DNA of 64,000 nt from Dasypus novemcinctus (lineage: Eukaryota > Chordata > Mammalia > Cingulata > Dasypodidae), in contig NC_080678.1 of assembly GCF_030445035.2 (NCBI RefSeq), forward strand, positions 115,298,599 through 115,362,598, in the 5' to 3' direction. A program made the translations under genes and the position numbers. The notes beneath the pieces were generated by a model that was given only the letters and a program-made list of their open reading frames with translations, was not told the DNA's origin and made no database searches. This document shows, in pieces, positions 34,540 through 46,702 of the stretch. How positions within the stretch are numbered: the stretch's first letter is position 1; the number at the start of each line of letters is the position of its first letter.

Positions 34540-35640
34540 GAATGAAAGAGGTCCCACAACTTAACAAGAAAATCAACCCAATTTAAAAATGGGCAAAAGA
34601 CTTGAATAGACAGTTTTCCGAAGAGGAGATACAAATAGCCAAAAGGCACATTGAAAGATGCTCAACATCACTAACTAAGAGGGAAATGCAGATCAAAACT
34701 AAAATGAAATGTCATTTCACGCCTTATAGAACAGCCATGACAAAGACAGAAAACTACAAGTGCTGGAGAGGCTGTGGAGAAAGGGGAATACCCCTTCACT
34801 GCAGGAGGGAATGCAGAAGGGTGACGCCTCTGCAGAGGACAGATTACTGCTCCTCAAGAAGCTGAAAACAGAACTGCTGTGTGATCCAGCAGTCCTGCTA
34901 CTATGAATATATTCAGAAGAACTGGAGTCAGGGACGCAAACAGACATTTGCACACTGATGTTCATAGCAGCATCATTCCCAAGAGCTAAAAGACGGAAAC
35001 AACCGAAGTGTCCAGTGAATGGATATACAAGATGTGGTGAACACACACGATGGAACATTGTTCAGCGGTAAGAAGAAATGAACCGGGGAAACACATGACA
35101 ACATGGAAGAACCTTGAGGATATTATGTTGAGTGAAACAGGCCAGATACAAAAGGACGAATATTGCACAGTCACACTGCTATGAACTGAGTATGAGAAAA
35201 CTTAGGGAGTTAAACAATAGTGTACAGGTTACTAGGAGACAGAGCACCGGTTGAGAAGGGGTAGCTGATTCTGGATAGAGTGTTTCATAAGGTTGACTGT
35301 AAATACGTGGGAATGGATGGAGTTGATGGCAGCACATTATGATGTTTATAACCGTGACTGTGGCTGAAAGGGGTAGTGTAGGGAGATTGTTTATTGAAAG
35401 ACAGCTAGAGGATACTCTAGGTACTATATACCATAGTGATTTAGGTGGGGGATGAGGGTTATGGTTAATAATAAAAATACAAGAATATTCCTCTATTATA
35501 TGGTGTTAAGAATATGGTAATACATGGAAAAATACAACTAATGTAACTTATAGCCTATAGTTAACAGCAATAATGTAATATTTTTGTAGCAAATGCTAAG
35601 AAGGTAAGGTATTAATGCTAAATGTAAAAAGAAAAAGAGT
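34540..35640 (+). mobile_element. L1 ORF2 C-terminus and 3' UTR fragment
   Basis: Sense L1 remnant starting about 20 bp outside the PRMT2 exon acceptor region. 34602-34865 encodes an ORF2 tail with the Cys-rich ENYKCWRGCGERG motif, then frame breaks. The TATACAAGATGTGGTGAACA and GGAACATTGTTCAGCGG blocks follow, then a 3' UTR to about 35640. Old and non-coding. Confidence 0.75.
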
Positions 35641-36114
35641 ACGGGATTTAGTTTTAGGAGATGAATATGATCAAGCATTTTTTTCCCTTCATTAACAAGG
35701 AGATCCTGGTCATGTCATTTAGCAAATCTGTGCTCATTCGTGTGTCTTTCTGAATGTTGGATAAACAAATGAGTTTATTTTTAGAATTAAATAAGATAAA
35801 TGTACCTGGACAGAATTTTCTAAAGTAATGTTACCATAATGTGTTAAGCTGTCTTTTTTCTGCTATTTTATTTTTTGAAGTTGAAATAAAGTTTATTACA
35901 TTTAAAAAAACTATTATAGATTTTAGTAGGATTAAAGGGTATGGAACAGGGCTGCCAGAGGCGCAAGGAGGATGACTCCATGGGAAAGCGAGGAAGCTGT
36001 CTTGGGGGAATTTAAGTCAAGGAGTAGTTTGCTTTGTATTAAAGACAAAACAAAACAAAAAAAACAGATGGAAAAATACATCAGCAAAAAATAGAAATAA
36101 AAACAAAAATACAT

Positions 36115-37230
36115 CAAGAGACATTAGGGAAAGTGGCCAGCGAGGAGCGAGGCAGAAGCTTCGGGACTCCCCGCAGCGTCTCCCTGTGCCGCCCAGAGCC
36201 TGGGACAGGCGTGGACGGGTGGGGGGGGCGGGCGACACCCTCCTGGCCACGTCCCCACCGTGTCCCCGCTCATGGCCGAGCCCCCAGAGTCCGCACACCC
36301 GGGCGGGAGGCCCCTTCTCACACAGGAACTTCCCGTTTGCTCGCGGGGCTGATAGACTAGTACAGGTCGGGGGTAGGCTAAGTAGGGGGTACCCCATGCT
36401 GCGGGGATGCGCGAGGCCCCAGCCACGCCCCAGGGAGGGGGCATCTAGGACAGGAGGACGAGCGCGCTGGGCCAGCGCTGCCCCTCCCCGGGAGGACACC
36501 AGCCTTCCGCCAAGGCCCAGGGGAGGTCAGAGCTGCCACCGAAGCTGCCCAGGCTCCAGCGCCGCGCACCGCACCCCCGCCCTTCCCCCCCCCCCCCCAC
36601 GCAGTGCAGCGCACGGCACGCCCACCCTTCCCCTTCCAGCGCAGTGTTCAGCACCCCGCCTTCCCGCCAGCACAGCGCACAGCACCCCCGCCCTTCCCCC
36701 CCACCCCACGCAGTGCAGCACACGGCACGCCCACCCTTCCCCTTCCAGCGCAGTGTTCAGCACCCCGCCTTCCCGCCAGCACAGCGCACAGCACCCCCGC
36801 CCTTCCCCCCCACCCCACGCAGTGCAGCGCACGGCACGCCCACCCTTCCCCTTCCAGCGCAGTGTTCAGCACCCCGCCTTCCCGCCAGCACAGCGCACAG
36901 CACCCCCGCCCTTCCCCCCACCCCACGCAGTGCAGCGCAAGGCACGCCCACCCTTCCCCCCACTTCCCTTCCCAGCGCAGTGCTTGGCACCCCCCACCAT
37001 CCCCCCGGCAGAGCACACAGCACCCCCGCCCTTCCCCCCCCCAGCCCTGCTCTCTGGCACCACTCCTGCCCCCTCCCCCCCAGCACCCCTGGCCCAGTCC
37101 CCACTCCCCAGCACTCCAGCTGCGGAAGCGCAGCAGGCAGGGGTATCGCTCTGAGGGCAGGACAAACCAGCAGGTGGGAACAGAGCCAGGGCAGGTCACT
37201 CTGATCTGGACAGAGCCTTTAGTACTTGAA
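36115..37230. other. CpG- and GC-rich intronic block
   Basis: Abrupt rise in GC and CpG after the A-rich stretch at 36040-36115. It includes the minisatellite at 36555-37040. No promoter motifs, exons or PRMT2 similarity seen. It lies in the 19 kb intron. Confidence 0.5.
36555..37040. repeat. 109 bp minisatellite, about 4.5 copies
   Basis: Unit marker GCAGTGCAGCGCA starts at 36601, 36710 (GCAGTGCAGCACA), 36819 and 36927, giving periods of 109, 109 and 108. Each unit carries GTTCAGCACCCCGCCTTCCC and CCCCCGCCCTTCCCCCC. Partial units flank on both sides. The array has no stops in some + frames, which creates long spurious open frames. Confidence 0.93.
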
Positions 37231-37929
37231 ATACAGTATAATGTTTAACAGGCATAAAGGGAAAAAAGTAGGAGCTGAAAGAGGAGAGGAAAAAATGTAC
37301 AGAGTGAGTTTGGGGCCAAGAGGGAGGACCGAACCCCTCCCCCCCAGAGCTGCGGGCAGAGGCCCATCCTGCGCCTGGCTAGCTCTGGTCAGACACCTCG
37401 CCGGCCACTTCTGCTGCAGACCTGCAGGGAAGCTCGGTGCCCGCTCCTGCGCAGGCCTGGAGGCTCAGACTCATGGCCTGGGTCCTCCTGCATCTGCCCA
37501 GGTCTGGGCTTGCCGCCCAGCTGAGGATCCTGAGGGCTCCAGGCCTGCACGGCCCAGTGAGGCAAGCCTGAGGGTCCAGGGCAGCTGAGATGAGCATGAC
37601 GGTGATGGAGGCGCCCTCGGGCCACGCAGAAGGCTGGGCAGGAACCACAGCTGCTGGGAATGAGGAGGAGGAAAGCAATCCTGGAAAGATGTGGCTGGGG
37701 GGACGAACAGCTGGTGTTCCCGAGGTGGAGAGGCCAGCAAATCGCACAAAAAGTTTATTCAGAGAAGGAAAAGCCAGCTCTCCATAAAGGAAGGGTGTAC
37801 CTTCCAGAAAACAATGCGTAACCAAACACACAGAACTTACTATCTTTGTTAAGTCACTGTTTTTCAAGGATGAAAAAAAGATTCCTCAGGCTCATGCAGG
37901 AAGCCCCTTTTAAGGGACAGAGGAGATCA

Positions 37930-40790
37930 GCTGGTGCTCATACTTCCCCATAGCACCTGAAGGCCAAAATGCCGAGGAAAACAAAGTAATCCAGGAATAT
38001 CTTCCTAGTACATTGTCACTGAACATGAAATAACTAGAAATATAAGTCTAAATCAAACTTCTGGAGATGATAATGATGTCTCTATGGGATTAACAACAGA
38101 TTAGACATTGTACGATAAAAGATCAGTGGACTTGAAAACATGCTATCCAAAATGAAAGAGAGAAAAATAAAAAAATTAGAGCATTAGTGAGCTGTGGGGC
38201 AAGGGGAACCTCAAGTGCCTAATACATGTATAACTGGAATCCACAAAGGAAAGAAAAGTAGAGAAATGTTTGATAAAATAAGGGCTGAAATTTTTCCCAA
38301 TCTGATTAAAACTACAAAAGAAAGTTAACAAATCCCAAGCATAAGAAACATGACCAAAAAAAAAAAAAAAAAACCAAAGTACATTAAAAAAAAATAGCTC
38401 AAACATGCAATGAAGAGAAATCCTTAAAAAAGCCTGAAAAAGGAGACAGATTAACACAGAGACACAGAGAAATTAAGGGCAGCACATTTCTGGTCCTAAA
38501 TCATGCAAGCCAGGAGATCACAGAACAGTATCTCTAAAGTAATGAAATGGGGAAAAACTGTCAAGCTAGAATTCTATAACCAGCAAAAACATTTTTCAAA
38601 AACAAAGATTAAATACTTTTCAAGCAAACTGAAATGGAAAGAATTCATCACGAGCAAGTTGGGCACTACAAGAAATGTTAAAGGAAATCCTTTACAGAAA
38701 AAAATAAAGGAAAAGAAAGACACCAGATGGAGATTTGGATCCACATGAAGTGGTAAAGAACCAGAGAGGTGACTCCTGAGGAAACGGACTTTGTCTTGTT
38801 ACTTCAACTTCTTTAAAAGGAAACTGTCTAAAGAAAACAGAACAACATACATGCTTATGAGTCTAAAAATGTCTGACAGTAATGGAACACAAGTTAGAAG
38901 GCAGAACAAGTTAAAGATGTAGACTCCAGTCTTCCAGCAAACACCAAGCAAGCAGAACAGAGTTATAGTTCATAACCAACAAAGGATACAAAAGCAAGAC
39001 ACAATTATCCTGCCTACAAGAAACCTACTTTTTTTTATCCCCCCTTGCAGCTTTTTGCGTGCTGACTGCTCTGTGTCCGTTCACTGCGCGCTCTTCTGTG
39101 TTTTCGCTTGTCTCCCTTTCTGTTGCGTCACCTTGCTGAGGCGGTGCTTGGGGGCGGGACGATACCCCGTGGCACCCAAGCCAGCGGCTCTCCACAGCGT
39201 GCGGGCGAGCCTGCCTTCAGGAGGAGACTCCGGGATGCGAACCCAGGGCCTCCCCAACTGACTGAGCCATAGCCACTTCCCAAACCTACTTTTATTAAGC
39301 CACAACTAGGTAAAAGCAAGAGGTTGAAAAAAGGCATACCATGTTAATACCAATCAAAAGAAAGCTGAAGTAGCTACATTAATTCCAGACGAAGCACATT
39401 TCAGTGCGAAGAGAATTCCCAGGGATAAAGACGGTCATTTCAAAATGATAGAGAGATCATCAAAAGGATATAACTCTGAATATGTTTGCACCTAATATCA
39501 GAGTTTCAAAATATACAAAGCAAAAACTGGTAGAAGTGCAGAGAGAAACACACAAATACACGATTATAGTAGAGATTTTGACAGCCTCCCCTCAATAATT
39601 GACAGGAATAGACCAAAAATTAGTAAGGCTAGAGAAGGCTTGAACAACACTATTGATCAACTTAATTTAACTGATATACAGAGAACAATTTGCCCAACCA
39701 TTTACAATGGTAATAATAAACAAAATATTTAACAATACGTTTAGCAAGAAATGTAGGGGGCCTGAATAGCCAGACACATTATAAAAAGGAAAAGCAAACC
39801 CTCTTCTCCAGACTTTAGAGCATATTACCCAGCTATAGTGGTAAAAAGTCTGATACTGGCATAAAGACAAACATATAGACCAATGGAGCCAAATTTATGG
39901 TTCAGACACAGACCCTCACATGGTCAAGTGATTTCTGACTAGCCTGTCAAACACACAGAACTCGCATAGAACAGTCCATTCAACAAATGGTGCTGAAAGA
40001 ACTGGATATCCACAGCCAAAGAAGGAAAGAGGACCCCTATCTCACACCTTATCCAAAAATTAATTCAAAATGGATAAAAAAGCCTAAAAACAAAAGGAAG
40101 AACTATAACTTCTAGAAGAAATTGTAGGAAAATATCTGTACACCCTGGTGGTAGATGGTGGATTTTTAAAGGAGACGAGAACTGAGATGGACTACTGACA
40201 TTTAACGTATGTAGAAGCTTTAATTACCTTTACTGTAAAAGTGTAGAAATGTATGGAATGAATGGTAACACACAGTGAGTAACTGCTAGTTTATATATGG
40301 GGATGTGACTGAAAATGGTAGTCAAGGTATGTAAATGCCAATTGACAGAATGCTAGAGAATAATCTAGGAAATGAATAGCACAGTAAACCAAGAGGTGGA
40401 TGAGAACTGTGGTTGATGGTACAGATGCAAGAGTGCCCTTTGTGAGCTAGAGCAGATGTACATCACTGTTGCAGGGTGTTGGGAATGTGGAGGAGCATGG
40501 GAAAAATACAGCTAAAGTGACCTATGGACTATGGTTAGGAGTGGTAATATAATATTCTTGCATCTATGCAAAAGATGTACTGTGTTGATACTGAGGCAGT
40601 ATGGAAAATGTGAGCCAAATGTACACTATGGACGTGGTAACAATCAGATGATATTATCTTATCTGTAGCAAATGTTCCACCACACTGCGGTATGTTGATG
40701 GAAGGGTGTTGTTTGGGAATTCTGCACATTTGCATGATTGTTTTATAAGCTTGCAACTTCTGTCATAAAAAACATAATTAAAAAATAATA
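37930..40790 (+). mobile_element. Sense L1 remnant with internal deletion
   Basis: 37930-39020 holds the ORF1 end and inter-ORF zone (AATTCTATAACCAGCAAAAA). 39282-39700 is the ORF2 endonuclease part. It then passes directly to late ORF2 (GGTGCTGAAAGAACTGGATA at about 39990) and a 3' UTR at 40140-40790 that matches the antisense one at 25921-26500. A SINE (39033-39281) splits it. Confidence 0.7.
39033..39281 (-). mobile_element. GC-rich tRNA-derived SINE (antisense)
   Basis: Single tRNA-like unit (head region GCCATAGCCACTTCCC read in reverse) plus a CpG-rich body. Perfect duplication AAACCTACTTTT at 39021-39032 and 39282-39293. The body differs from the DAS-III copies. Confidence 0.85.
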
Positions 40791-41549
40791 GGGTGGGTTG
40801 GGGGGGAAAAAGAAATATGGGGAAATGACATAAAAGAATATTTAAAAATGTACAAAAGGTGAAAAAATATATAAAAGATAATCAAAGCTCACTTAAAGAT
40901 GGAAATAAAAATGGTAAGTACCATGTTCACCTTTAATTAAGATTGGAGATCTTTTTTTACACTGATTATTTATGGTAGGGAAATAAGCAATCTCATACAT
41001 AATTGATAAGTCTATAATTGGTGAATCTTTCTGAAGGGCAAATTCACATTACCTACGAAAAGAAAAAGAAAAAAAAATATATATATATATGCATACACCC
41101 TCTAATTTACCCTATGAAAATTCTAACCAAAATTTAACAAGATTTATATACAGATGATTTTCACTTCAACATTCTGTGTCATAATAAAAGATATTAATCG
41201 CTGTTCATCAGTATGGTTCTTATAAAATCAAGCATAACACTGTGCAGATATTACAAAGTATAGGTGCTGATATGGAAGAAACATCAAAATAATACATCTA
41301 CAAGAAAAGACCAAAGTGAAAATCAGTGTGTGTGAGCTATTCCTTTTGTACAAATTTTTAAAAAATAAACAGATGTAGCTTATAAGCATAAACCTCGTTA
41401 AATGGTAGCTATCTTTGGAGTCAGAGCCTGGTAGAGCAAGGACTTTTCATACTTTTCATTATCTACCTTAACTTAAGGAGCTGAAAGTTATAACCATGTA
41501 CATGCACAGTAATTTTTCTCTTTTAACATTTTACATTTTGAAATATGAC

Positions 41550-41885
41550 ATACATGAAAAGTACCTTAGAAAGTTCCTGTAGCATTTTTCAACTACAATT
41601 ATATTGGAAATACCTGTATACCCAACACCAGAACACTGCCAACACCCCCAAACCTCCCACAACCCTCCTTCCTGATCACAGACCCCTCCCCACTAAAGAA
41701 CCACTATCGTGATTTTTATGGGAACCACTGCCTTGCTTTCCTTTATAGTTTTATCACCTATGTATACATCCATAAACTTTTAACTTTACCTTCTGAAACA
41801 TTATATAATTGAATCAAATACTACATATTCTTTAATGTCTTGCATCTTTCACTCTGCATTATGTTTTTAGGTTCATCCTGAAGTA
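41550..41885 (-). mobile_element. Old L1 fragment (antisense)
   Basis: CCTTTATAGTTTTATCACCT, ATGTATACATCCATAAAC and TTTAGGTTCATCCTGAAG are antisense L1M-type blocks. No frame. Confidence 0.5.
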
Positions 41886-41899
41886 TTTGTTTTTACGTA

Positions 41900-43090
41900 G
41901 TTTAAAAAATGTCAACAGGGATATTACCCTAATACCAAAGCCAAACAAAGACACCACAAGAAGGGGTGGTGGATTTTGTCGAAAGCGTTTTTGTTTTGTT
42001 TTTCCCCTTTGCTCTATTACTTTGGTATATTATGTTGACTAGTTTTCTTATGCTGACCTAACCCTGCACTCATACTTGGTCATGGTGTACAACCTTTTAA
42101 TACACTGTTGGATTTGGTTTGCTAGTATTCTATTTGAAATTTTGCATCCTTGATAATAAGGGATGTTGGTCTGTTGTTTTCTTCTCTTATTCAGAAAACT
42201 AGAAAAGAAAAGGAAATTAATTCTCAACATTATAAAGGGCATTTATTAAAAATGCACAGCTAACAACAAACTCAAGGATGAAAGACTGGACGCTTTCCTC
42301 CTAAGATCAGGAACACAATGAGGATGCCTGTCCTCACCATTTCTATTCAACACTGTACCAGAGTGTGGCAGTTTGAGATTACTTATGAATGTTTATAAAC
42401 TGGTCTGTTCCTCTGGCCTGATACCCTCTGACCATACTAGATTCAGCTGAGATGCCTTTGATTAAATTATGTTAAGATTAGGACTTTGATTCAATCACTT
42501 CATTAGGGCAACTCAGTTTGAGTCCCCCCCCCCCTTTGTTGGCTATCTAAATGTTCACTCAATCAAGGAGACACAGGAAATAGATACACAGAGTAAGAGA
42601 GACAGTTCTACAGATACAGAAGAGGCCCTGGGAAGACAGATGCACCCTATGCCAGCCCACAGCTGAGATGAGAAGATGCTGGGCCCACAGAGCCTTAAGA
42701 GGGAAGAGGAAGGCTGAGCCCTCACAGACATCGCCCGCCATCTTGCTTCAACACGTGGCAACAGAGTTTGGTGAGGACGTAACTTGGACGTGGACTCTTT
42801 AGAGCCTGGTAACCGTAAGCTTCCACCCCAAGTAAATACCCTTTATAAAAGCCAACAGATTTTTGGTACTTTGCATTAGCACCACTTTGGATGACTAAAG
42901 CACTGAGGTTCTAGTCAGGGTAATTAGGCAAGGAAAAAAAATAAAATGCAGATTTCCAGAGTGGAAAGGAAGAAGTAAGTTATACTCATCAGCCGACGAC
43001 ATAATTGTGTATACAGAAAATCCTAAAGAACCCACTAAAAACTATTAAAGCTAATAAACAAGCATTAACAAGGCTACAAAATACAAAAAG
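41900..43090 (+). mobile_element. L1 ORF2 fragment with in-place inversion, split by an LTR
   Basis: Sense ORF2 text at 41910-41963 and 42188-42363, and after the LTR (42364-42902) at 42903-43090 (GGTTCTAGTCAGGGTAATTA, then CCGACGACATAATTG in the reverse transcriptase FADD region). The piece 41964-42187 is in reverse orientation but, turned round, fits the gap in order. Frames are broken. Confidence 0.72.
42364..42902 (+). mobile_element. ERVL-like solo LTR
   Basis: TGTGGCAGTTTGAGATTACT at the start, AAGTAAATACCCTTTATAAA near the end, GATGACTAAAGCA at the terminus. Duplication CAGAG / CTGAG (42359-42363, 42903-42907) matches 4 of 5. It splits an L1 ORF2 copy cleanly. A C-rich run (10 C) lies near 42525. 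Confidence 0.8.
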
Positions 43091-43099
43091 CAATTGCAG

Positions 43100-43530
43100 G
43101 GAAGTGGATGTAGCTCAAATGACATCTACCATCTGGGCGGTCCAGGGTTCAACACCTGGGGCCTCCTGGTGAAGGCAAGCTGGCCCCCACGGAGTGCTGG
43201 CCTGCACAGTGAGCTGGCCCAAGCAGAGTGCTAGCCCGTGCAGGAGTGCCGCCCCGCGCAGCAAGCTGGCCTGAGCAGAGAGCTGGAGCAGCAAGATGAC
43301 GCAACAAAATGAGACACAGACTGACAAAAAGAGACACAGCAGACCAGGGAGCTGAGGGGGCGCAAGAAATTAAGCACCTCTCCCCCATTCTCGAAGGTCC
43401 CAGGATCAGTTCCCAGTGCTGCCTAAAGAGAAGACAAGCAGACACAGAAGTACACAGAGTGAATGGACAGAGAGATCAGACAATGAGGTGGTGGGGGAGA
43501 GTGGGAATAAATAAATCTTTAAAAAAAAAA
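43100..43530 (+). mobile_element. Long tRNA-derived SINE
   Basis: Head GGAAGTGGATGTAGCTCAAA, B box GGGTTCAACACC, a GC-rich body with repeated GAGCTGGC units, a second tRNA-like unit near 43350, and tail AAATAAATCTTT plus poly-A. Left flank CAATTGCAG (43091-43099), right TCAATTGCAG (43531-43540). Confidence 0.87.
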
Positions 43531-43540
43531 TCAATTGCAG

Positions 43541-43758
43541 GGAGTGGATGTGGCTCAAGCAGTTGAGCGCCCACCTACTACATGGGAGGTCCTGGGTTCG
43601 GTTCCCAGTGCCTCCTGAAAAAAGAGAAACAAACAACAAGTAAAACAAGTGAAAATACCAACTCAAGAAAGCCAATGTGGCTCAGTGGTTGAGCACCAGC
43701 TTTCCACATATTAGTCCCGGGTTCAATCCCTAGCCTGGATGCCTCAAAAAAAAAAAAA
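43541..43758 (+). mobile_element. Dimeric SINE at the same target as its neighbour
   Basis: Unit 1 GGAGTGGATGTGGCTCAAGC with B box GGGTTCGGTTCCC; linker with AACAAACAACAAGTAAAAC; unit 2 AAGCCAATGTGGCTCAGTGG; poly-A. Flanked by TCAATTGCAG (left) and TCAATTACA (43759-43767). Confidence 0.87.
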
Positions 43759-43779
43759 TCAATTACAAGGTTCATGTTC

Positions 43780-46120
43780 ACCAAGATGGTGAGTGAGAGG
43801 CTCCAAGGTTCCATCCCCTCACAGAATCTTTGAAAACTAGCAGAACCATATTTCTCAGAGCTCTGGAAAACAGTTTTCACAGTCACTGCAACAAAGGCTT
43901 GCAGTAACTCGGTGAATGCCTCATCAAGAAAAATGCACTTTAAAAGAATAGAAAACCTCCCAGCACCACTGCTGGCCCTTCCTCCACCCCGTCCCCAGCT
44001 TGGTGCACAGCCAGCACGTGCTCTCACTGCAGGACTCTGGTGCAAGTTTCAGAGGGAACAGTGTAATCCTGCTACAGTGGCATGCATGCATGTCTGTACC
44101 TGTCTACCTGGTGGCTAACTAAAGAAGTCTCCGATCTGGTGTGCCAGAACCTGCCCTGCAGGCCAAAGCACAAATTGTAACAGCCTGGGGCAAAGAACTA
44201 CCAGCTTTAAGACATGGAACAGAGCTCCCCAGACTAGAAGAAAGGCTAGTTCACAGGGAGAAGAGGGGACACTCAGATCCATGTAAACAGGAGAATTCCT
44301 AAGGCCATGAGCACATGCCCAGGACAAGACAAATGCTCAGAAAAACACTGAGGAGGACCCCAACTTAAAGAACTTTGAGCTGTTCTTAAGTTTCATTCTT
44401 AGGAAAGCTAAGCTCTGAAGGGGTCCATCAGTCAACATAGCTCCAATCAGCAAGGAATGTTAAAGAAAGGTGTTTTTTTGTTTATTTGTTTTTGTTAGTT
44501 CCTGACTTCATGAAAATCTGTTGTATTACCAGCTAGCTATAAATTTAAGGAACAGACATCTCAGATACAAAATTCCAGAGTTATCACATGAAAATTTTAA
44601 AATGTCCAATGTATAAGGAAAGATTACAAGGCATAAAAAGAAACTAGAAATGATGGCCAAACTAAATGAGCAAGAAAAAAATATCAAAAACCATCAATTA
44701 AGAACAGACTTTCCAAATACCAGATAAAGACTTTTAAAAATGGTTTTAAATATTCTTAAAGAGCTAAAGGAAAACACACATAAAGAACCAAAGGATATCA
44801 GGGAAACCATTTATGAGCAAAATGAAAATTTCAATAGAGAAGTTATAGAAGGAACAAAACACAAAAACTGGAATTGAAGATCACAATGACTGAAATAAAA
44901 AATTACCTATAGGGGTTTAACAGCATATTGGAGCTGGCAGAAAAAATAATCAGAAGATGATGATAAGACAACTGAAATTATTCAGAATGAGAAGCAGAAA
45001 GAAAAAAAGAATGAAATTTAAAAGTGAACAAAGCTAAAAGACCTGTGGGATGCCATCAATCATATGAATAGAGCATTTTGGGAATCCAAGAAGGAGAAAA
45101 AGGAGCAGAAAGGATATCTGAAAGCAAAACGACTGAAAACTTCCCAAATTTTAAAAAAGACATGAAAATACATATCAAAGCAACCCCATGAACCACAATC
45201 AGGATAAACTCAAGGAGATCTACACCAAAATAAAGTATAATCGAACTGTAAAATGCCAAAGACAGAGAGAGAATCTGAGAATTGCAAGTAGAAGCAATAC
45301 ATTATATACAAGGCAGCCCAAATAAAATTAAGTGGTGATTTTTCATCTGAAACCATGGAGGCAAGAAGGCAGTGGGACAATACATTCAAAATGATAAGAC
45401 AAAAAATTGTCAAGAATTCTATAACCAATGAAACTATCTTTCAGAAACAAGGGAGCGATTAAGACATTTCCAGATAAACAAACCTGAAGAAGTTCAACAC
45501 CACTAAACCTACTCAATAAGCAAAGCTAAAATGAGGTCTTCAGAATGAAAGGAATGAACAGATAGAATGAACATGCATAAAGAAAAAAAGAACTCTTGTG
45601 AAGCCACTAAAAGGGTAATTATGAACACCAGTACTAATGTAATTTTGGATTATAACTCCACTTTTTACTTCTGACAGGAATAAAATGCAAATGCATAAAA
45701 ATAATGCTAAACCTATGCTTCGATTCATACCAAGTACAAAGATATCATTTATATCCCCATTCCCCACCCTAAAGACATTACACTTACTGCAGCCGAATGA
45801 CAGGGGAGCAGATGTCTTCCTCCCTGTCAGAAGCTTCAACAGAAGAGAGAGGGTGGTCAGAGGGCTTCTCTTCAGTAAATTTTGCCAGCAGAGCCTTTTT
45901 TGAATCTCAGCTCTGGCCAGACCAGAGCTGGAAAGCAGAGGTTGAAAGAAACATCTCTGTGGAAAGGTGCACTGATGAGTTCCATCTACTGGCCAACCAG
46001 GAAAGTGCAAGGAGAAAAACTGCTTTTAGGTCTCTCTTTAGTCCCCAGGGATAAAGTCTGTGCCCTATTAGTGAGTCCCTGGCCCAATCTTGAGAACTTA
46101 AGTTGGGCAATTTTAAAGAT
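43780..46120 (+). mobile_element. L1 5' UTR and ORF1 remnant
   Basis: Begins CCAAGATGGTGAGTGAGAGG, an L1 5' end. A 5' UTR runs to about 44550, followed by a decayed ORF1 (about 44600-45500) with Lys/Glu-rich text and the closing GAAACCATGGAGGCAAGAAG block near 45350. 45530-46120 is less clear L1-related or unique sequence. No intact frame on the sense strand. Confidence 0.65.
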
Positions 46121-46456
46121 TTAGAATACAATGAACTATAAAATCAAAGAATAGCTATGGAAAGAAAAAAAAAAACAACACTAGGCAAGAGAGAGAAATT
46201 GGCCACCAGAATAAACTAACCAAGATATTCAGATGCCTAGACATGAGCAAAAAATTACAAGCCATACTAGAAAACAGGAAGAGATAGCCTAGCCAAAGGA
46301 AGAAACCAACTATCCTGACAATATACAGGATTTAAGACAACTAGTGAATGATAATCACACAAATCTCCTAAATCAATTCAAAGAATTAAAGGAAAATATA
46401 ACTAAAGAAATAAAGGATATTAAGAAGGGACTGGGTGAGCATAAAGGAAAATCTGA

Positions 46457-46536
46457 GTGGAGCGGGTGGTGTAGCTCAGTAGTTGAATGCTTGGGTTCAA
46501 TCCCCGGTACATACTAAAAAATAAAAATAAAAAAAG
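46457..46536 (+). mobile_element. Short internally deleted tRNA-like SINE
   Basis: GGTGGTGTAGCTCAGTAGTT (A-box side) joins almost directly to GGGTTCAATCCCCGG (B box), so the anticodon-arm region is missing; then an A-rich tail. Duplication AAGGAAAATCTGA / AAGAAAAATTTGA (46444-46456, about 46537-46549). Confidence 0.8.
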
Positions 46537-46702
46537 AAGAAAAATTTGAAAGTCTGCAAAGAAAAGTAACAGAGCTTATGGGAATGAAAGACATGATAGA
46601 TGAGATTAAAAACACATTGAAAGCATATAACAGCAGAATTGAATTGCTTGAAGACAGAATATCCGAACTAGAAAAGAGAGGAGATCAGAAATAGAAAAGA
46701 AT

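Noticed and set aside
36186-37154. 322-codon open frame on the + strand, proline-rich
   Set aside because: It is produced by the 109 bp GC-rich minisatellite, which lacks stops in several frames on both strands; composition and repetition, not conservation, explain it.
37720-37770. Minus-strand AATAAA near 37754 as a polyadenylation site or LTR end
   Set aside because: No TG...CA boundaries, TSD, or upstream exon support; a lone hexamer in intronic sequence.
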